Positions 60,700-64,000 of a DNA stretch of 64,000 nucleotides are shown in pieces. The position numbers and the translations under genes were made by a program. Source of the stretch: Pontibacter sp. FD36 (GTDB lineage Bacteria > Bacteroidota > Bacteroidia > Cytophagales > Hymenobacteraceae); contig NZ_JADPMP010000009.1 of the NCBI RefSeq assembly GCF_015686655.1, positions 218,265 to 282,264 on the forward strand, in the 5' to 3' direction. Numbering within the stretch: position 1 is the first letter of the stretch; every line of letters begins with the position of its first letter. The notes under the pieces are model-generated. The model made no database searches. It was not told where the DNA came from and saw only the letters and a list, made by a program, of their open reading frames with translations.

Positions 60700-61311
60700 T
60701 TATACCTTCACCCGTATACCTTCCATAATCAGATTGACGGTGTACAGTACTTCTCGCTCTATCTTCTCAAAATCAATGGAGGGCAGGTTGTGGAACTGGG
60801 CTCGTTGGAATTCTTCAAACTGAATCAGGTCTTTGACCACCATGATAGAATAAGCGACCCGATCGGCTTCGCAGTCTATGAAAGTGCCGTTGGCTATACC
60901 TTCTTTGATGACCGTGGCGTAAAAGTTTGACTCCTTGGCCCGCGATTCCCTGAATAGCTCCTGGAACATGGTGCGGGTCTCGATGAGCACCTTAATAGAG
61001 ATGGTGTGTTGTGTTACGATCTCCTGATAATAGCGCAGCGAAGAACGGATGTAGCGCAACAGGCGTTCACGAGGATCTTTCTCCTGCTCTGCTATTTTCT
61101 TGATGCGATACAGACTATCCTTCCACTCCTGCGAAAAAGCCTCTATAAAAAGGACCTCTTTGCTTTTGTAGTAGTAGTAGAGTGTCGGTTTTTTGAGCCC
61201 GATGGCATGGGCGATATCGTCCAATGTGGCTTTGCTGTAGCCCAGCTTGCCAAACACCGACTTGGCTGCCTCCAGTATCAGCTCTTTCTTTGCCTCTGCC
61301 TTTTTGCCCAA
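60700..61311 (-). CDS. TetR/AcrR-family transcriptional regulator
   Basis: A 203-residue repressor starting at TTG 61311 (no ATG available). The HTH is ILEAAKSVFGKLGYSKATLDDIAHAIGLKKPTLYYYY-like and fills residues 12-50; the ligand-binding C-terminal domain is helical with a hydrophobic core typical of the family. Upstream is a promoter with an inverted repeat placed between its -33 and -7 elements, a classic position for autoregulation. It follows the GyrI-like and ABC exporter genes on the same strand, so it likely controls that operon in response to the exporter's substrate. Confidence 0.92.
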   Translation of the reverse strand: MGKKAEAKKELILEAAKSVFGKLGYSKATLDDIAHAIGLKKPTLYYYYKSKEVLFIEAFSQEWKDSLYRIKKIAEQEKDPRERLLRYIRSSLRYYQEIVTQHTISIKVLIETRTMFQELFRESRAKESNFYATVIKEGIANGTFIDCEADRVAYSIMVVKDLIQFEEFQRAQFHNLPSIDFEKIEREVLYTVNLIMEGIRVKV

Positions 61312-61364
61312 TTTGTTTTGTTGCTATCGTTCCACGGGGAAAGGCACAGCCGCTCCCCTATCAC

Positions 61365-61394
61365 CAAAGATATAGAGATAATCTATACTTGCAA
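61365..61394 (-). promoter_or_regulatory. TetR gene promoter with embedded inverted-repeat operator
   Basis: On the minus strand, TTG (61392-61394) and TATCTTTG (61365-61372) are 19 bp apart, a good -33/-7 pair. The spacer carries TATAGAGATAATCTATA (61371-61387), arms TATAGA/TCTATA, a likely repressor site. Confidence 0.65.
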
Positions 61395-61395
61395 G

Positions 61396-61917
61396 CTACT
61401 CCTTTACAGGCACCTCCACTATACCTTGGTGGTCCTCCGGAAACCACTCTACATAGAAGGTCTCCAGCTCCAGACTCTTCTCTTCGGCGTAGTTAAAAAT
61501 GGCTTCGTAGAGTTTGTTAGGTGAAAGCATATAATGGGCGTTTACTTCGCCGCGCAGAGCACGGCGGCCACCCGGTACTACCCGCAGTTCGTAATCAGCT
61601 GGCAACTGTACCGAGCTGTCAGGTATAACCACTCCGATAAATGCATCCACACTATCAGCTCGGCCTTCCGGATTGTTGTAGTAGATGTTACCCAGCATAC
61701 CTTCCAGCTCTTTCTTGTCGAGTACCTCGGCAGCTCTCCTGAAAGCGTCATTGATTGCATTGTCGTTTACAGAGCCTTTGAAAGAGCGGCCTGCCATGTA
61801 GAGCTGCTCCGAGCTAACTTCGGACACCTGTGCTGAGCTGAAACCTCCCAGATAGGCGTAGAAAGCCCCCACAATAACGGCTAGCACCGCCATTACTAAC
61901 AAGAATTTCTTGTTCAT
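61396..61917 (-). CDS. membrane-anchored GyrI-like effector-binding protein
   Basis: A 173-residue protein with one N-terminal span (FLLVMAVLAVIVGAFYAYLGG, about 4-24) and then a periplasmic GyrI/AraC-effector-like domain. Segments such as LEGMLGNIYYNNPEG, VDAFIGVVIPDSS and RVVPGGRRALRGEVNAHY, plus the C-terminal LETFYVEWFPED, fit that small-molecule-binding fold. The identification is moderate, from pattern rather than a defining motif. It overlaps the end of the ABC gene by an ATGA junction, so it is translationally coupled, and may sense or bind the pump's substrate. Confidence 0.6.
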   Translation of the reverse strand: MNKKFLLVMAVLAVIVGAFYAYLGGFSSAQVSEVSSEQLYMAGRSFKGSVNDNAINDAFRRAAEVLDKKELEGMLGNIYYNNPEGRADSVDAFIGVVIPDSSVQLPADYELRVVPGGRRALRGEVNAHYMLSPNKLYEAIFNYAEEKSLELETFYVEWFPEDHQGIVEVPVKE

Positions 61918-63683
61918 AGATCGATCATGTTTTTATACTGCATGTGGTAGAGTTGGGCATAGTAACCCTCGTGGCGCAGCAGTTCCTCGTGGTTGCCCAT
62001 TTCTTTTATCTCGCCCCGGTCCATCACGATGATCTTGTCCGCCTTTTGGATGGTAGACAGACGGTGAGCGATGACGATGGACGTACGGCCATGCATCAAC
62101 TGGTCGATGGCGTACTGGATCAGTTCTTCAGTTTCGGAGTCGACGCTGGAAGTGGCCTCGTCCAGAATGATGATCTCCGGATTATAGACCATGGCCCGCA
62201 CGAAGGAAATCAGCTGCCGCTGGCCTACCGAAAGCGTGGCTCCGCGTTCCATCACCTGGTAGTGCAGTCCGCCTGGCAGTCGCTCAATGAACTTACGGGC
62301 GCCCACCAGGTCGGCGGCGTGCCACATCTGCTCTTCCGTGATGGCTTTGTTACCCAAGCTGATATTGTCGGCAATCGTACCTGAGAATAGGAACACATCC
62401 TGCAGCACCACGCCAATGTGATGGCGCAAGACATCCAGGTTATATTCTTTAATATCGTGCCCGTCAATCAGAATCTGGCCGCTGTTGATCTCGTAAAAAC
62501 GGTTGAGCAAGTTGATAACCGAGGTCTTGCCTGCACCTGTAGCACCCACAAAAGCCACTGACTCGCCAGCCTTCACATCCAATGAGATATTACGCAGCAC
62601 CCAGTCCTCGTCTTTGTAGGCAAACCAAACGTCCTTAAAATTCACATTGCCCTTGATCTTCTCCGGTGCATAGTTGCCGTTATCCGGAATCATCTCCTTG
62701 CTGTCGAGCAGGCGCATGAGACGCTCAGTACTTACCACACCCAGTTGCAGGGTATTGAAGCGGTCGGCAATCATGCGGATGGGGCGGAAGAACATTTGGA
62801 TGTAAAGGATGAAGGCCATCAGCGTACCCAGTGACACATCATTGTCGATCACGCCGTGGGCGCCATACCACACCAGCAAACCAAGACCTGCCGCACCGAT
62901 AATCTCCGCTACCGGGAAGTAGACCGAGTAGTAAAGCACGGAGCGTACGTTGGCGCGGGTGTGCTCCTTATTGATCTCCTTAAACTTCTCCATTTCGCGC
63001 TTCTCGTTGTTGAAGATCTGTACGATGCTCATACCTGTGATATGCTCCTGCACAAAGGAATTAAGTCGCGCCACAGCCGTCCGCACATCCTGGAACGTAT
63101 CTTTTATCTTCTCCTTGAAAATGTAGGTACTGATGAGCATGATCGGGAAAGTGGACAAGCTGACAAGCGCCAACTCCCAGTCGATGTAGAACATGAAGCC
63201 GAGGATAAACACCAGCTGCAGGATATCGCCAATCATAGCTGCCAATCCCTCGCTGAACACATCAGAGAGCGTTTCCACGTCCGATACGTTGCGGGTCACA
63301 AGTGTACCAATCGGCGTGCGGTCGAAAAACTTGAGGCGCAGGTTGAGGATGTGGCGGTAGAGCTGCACCCGAATATCGCGCACGACATGCTGCCCCAGCC
63401 AACCTGCGAAATAGGTATGGAGGTACTGCACAATAGCGTGCCCCACAAGAAGCACCGCGAGTATCACGAACATCTTGTTCAGGCCCTCCCAGTCGTTCTG
63501 CAGAATCTCATTATCGACGGTATACTGAATCAGGAACGGCCGCAGGGCGGCCAGTATAGCCGAGGCGAACGTCAGGAACACGATGAAATAGAACGTCTTC
63601 AGGTAGGGCTTCACAAAGGTGAAGAGCCGCCGTATGACGTCCGCATCGAATACCTTGCCTGTATCTTTTGGTTTATCTTCCAA
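61914..63683 (-). CDS. ABC exporter half-transporter with canonical ATP site (YheH/MdlB-like)
   Basis: A 589-residue half-transporter starting at TTG 63683 (MEDKPKDTGKVFD). Six spans lie in residues 27-310. The ATPase domain has Walker A GATGAGKT (380-387), a degenerate signature LSVGQ (484-488, Val for Gly), an intact Walker B IIILDE (504-509) with catalytic E509, and H540. This is the complement of the exporter at 58213-59997. In known heterodimers, the consensus site pairs the good Walker B of one subunit with the good signature of the other. It is the first gene of an operon with the GyrI-like and perhaps the TetR gene. Confidence 0.92.
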   Translation of the reverse strand: MEDKPKDTGKVFDADVIRRLFTFVKPYLKTFYFIVFLTFASAILAALRPFLIQYTVDNEILQNDWEGLNKMFVILAVLLVGHAIVQYLHTYFAGWLGQHVVRDIRVQLYRHILNLRLKFFDRTPIGTLVTRNVSDVETLSDVFSEGLAAMIGDILQLVFILGFMFYIDWELALVSLSTFPIMLISTYIFKEKIKDTFQDVRTAVARLNSFVQEHITGMSIVQIFNNEKREMEKFKEINKEHTRANVRSVLYYSVYFPVAEIIGAAGLGLLVWYGAHGVIDNDVSLGTLMAFILYIQMFFRPIRMIADRFNTLQLGVVSTERLMRLLDSKEMIPDNGNYAPEKIKGNVNFKDVWFAYKDEDWVLRNISLDVKAGESVAFVGATGAGKTSVINLLNRFYEINSGQILIDGHDIKEYNLDVLRHHIGVVLQDVFLFSGTIADNISLGNKAITEEQMWHAADLVGARKFIERLPGGLHYQVMERGATLSVGQRQLISFVRAMVYNPEIIILDEATSSVDSETEELIQYAIDQLMHGRTSIVIAHRLSTIQKADKIIVMDRGEIKEMGNHEELLRHEGYYAQLYHMQYKNMIDL

Positions 63684-64000
63684 GTTTGTTTTTTCAGGTT
63701 TAGTTTGTCTGAATCAGGATTTTCAGGATTAGAGAGAGCCCCTACCCCCACGGATTTACAGGATTGTTACCTTCCTCTAAGCCCATCCTTTTGTCTGAAT
63801 CAGGATTACGGGGATTATAAATGATCCACAGAATTTCTATGCACGATTTACACACCCTGCCCCTCTTAAGAGAGGTTTTTGTTGCTACCAGTTCACAAGT
63901 ATGGCTTCATCTTTTTTAATTTGCTATACCTTGTCGAACCACCCCTTCCCCTCCCGAGAGGGGATTGTTGCCGCTACCAATTCACGGGTATAAGCTTTGT
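63684..64000. repeat. non-coding repeat cluster at the right edge
   Basis: About 317 bp with no credible gene. It contains two copies of TTTGTCTGAATCAGGATT (63704-63721 and 63790-63807) with an ACAGGATT-like copy between them. Further right is a direct repeat pair (about 63852-63904 and 63939-63996) built on CCCCTC...GAGAGG hairpins followed by TTGTTGCTACCA/TTGTTGCCGCTACCA and TTCAC. The CT/GA hairpins resemble those at 7521-7676. The cluster continues past the window. Confidence 0.65.

Noticed and set aside
62856..63824. 322-codon plus-strand frame opposite the ABC exporter
   Set aside because: It is antisense to a well-supported ABC gene and rich in His/Glu/Asp as expected for a shadow frame; it runs into repeat DNA at its end.
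1..64000. CRISPR arrays, prophage, insertion sequences or an origin of replication
   Set aside because: No regularly spaced repeats, phage structural or integrase genes, transposase frames or DnaA-box clusters were found.

Overview
The window reads as a chromosomal segment of a Bacteroidota bacterium, most likely a cytophagalean of the Hymenobacteraceae/Pontibacter type. This is inferred from TAnnTTTG-type promoter boxes, weak Shine-Dalgarno use, many Bacteroidota-type lipoproteins, an OmpP1/FadL barrel, an oversized NusB and an archaeal/eukaryote-type ProS. Coding density is high, GC is moderate (about half), and I see no prophage, CRISPR array or insertion sequence.

Layout. 0-2.6 kb: N-terminus of an MscS channel, two small membrane or exported proteins and a CPA-type antiporter. 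2.7-9.1 kb: tryptophan/kynurenine catabolism, with kynureninase, ACMS decarboxylase, 3-hydroxyanthranilate dioxygenase, an SDR and an aminomuconate-semialdehyde-type dehydrogenase. 9.3-16.9 kb: ClC channel, RelA/SpoT-domain alarmone synthetase, DPP4-like S9 peptidase, and a lipoprotein plus FadL-family pair. 17-23.6 kb: proS, NfeD-FloA membrane pair, a lipoprotein, a 2OG-Fe(II) oxygenase and a ChrA transporter. 23.7-27.3 kb: sugar-nucleotide genes rmlA-rmlC-rmlB (clearly GC-rich) followed by galE. 27.6-30.3 kb: prmC divergent from ribD, then free-Met-sulfoxide reductase. 30.3-36 kb: a barrel protein, phosphoesterase, Psd, glutamate dehydrogenase, CdsA and a CPBP protease. 36-41.7 kb: dusB, EamA, NhaC and a FemAB/GNAT-like protein. 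41.8-48.3 kb: histidine kinase, hemA, lipoprotein, ArsR, a second ELFV dehydrogenase and MscS. 48.7-56.8 kb: AsmA, tRNA-Val, then a co-directional run nusB-ytxH-idh-DUF1573-yajC-ybbR-coaE (transcribed right to left). 57-63.7 kb: leucine dehydrogenase and two ABC exporters flanking HTH, TetR and GyrI-like genes. 63.7-64 kb: non-coding repeats.

Themes. Amino-acid catabolism recurs: the kynurenine cluster and three separate ELFV dehydrogenases. Envelope functions are also common: Psd/CdsA, NfeD/FloA, AsmA, YajC, DUF1573 and the rhamnose pathway. The two ABC exporters have complementary degenerate ATP sites and probably form one heterodimeric pump, with a TetR gene whose promoter carries a candidate operator.

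The strongest pattern not explained by genes is a 7-mer, AGGTATA/TATACCT. I tallied about 100 copies by eye, in both orientations and in coding and intergenic DNA, against about 8 expected at random. It behaves like a highly iterated genome-wide motif. Other non-genic structure includes a GC-rich palindromic MITE-like element supplying the ribosome binding site of the aldehyde dehydrogenase gene, a 20-bp perfect palindrome upstream of the ACMS decarboxylase gene, CT-rich short repeats abutting unusual gene starts, and direct repeats at the right edge.
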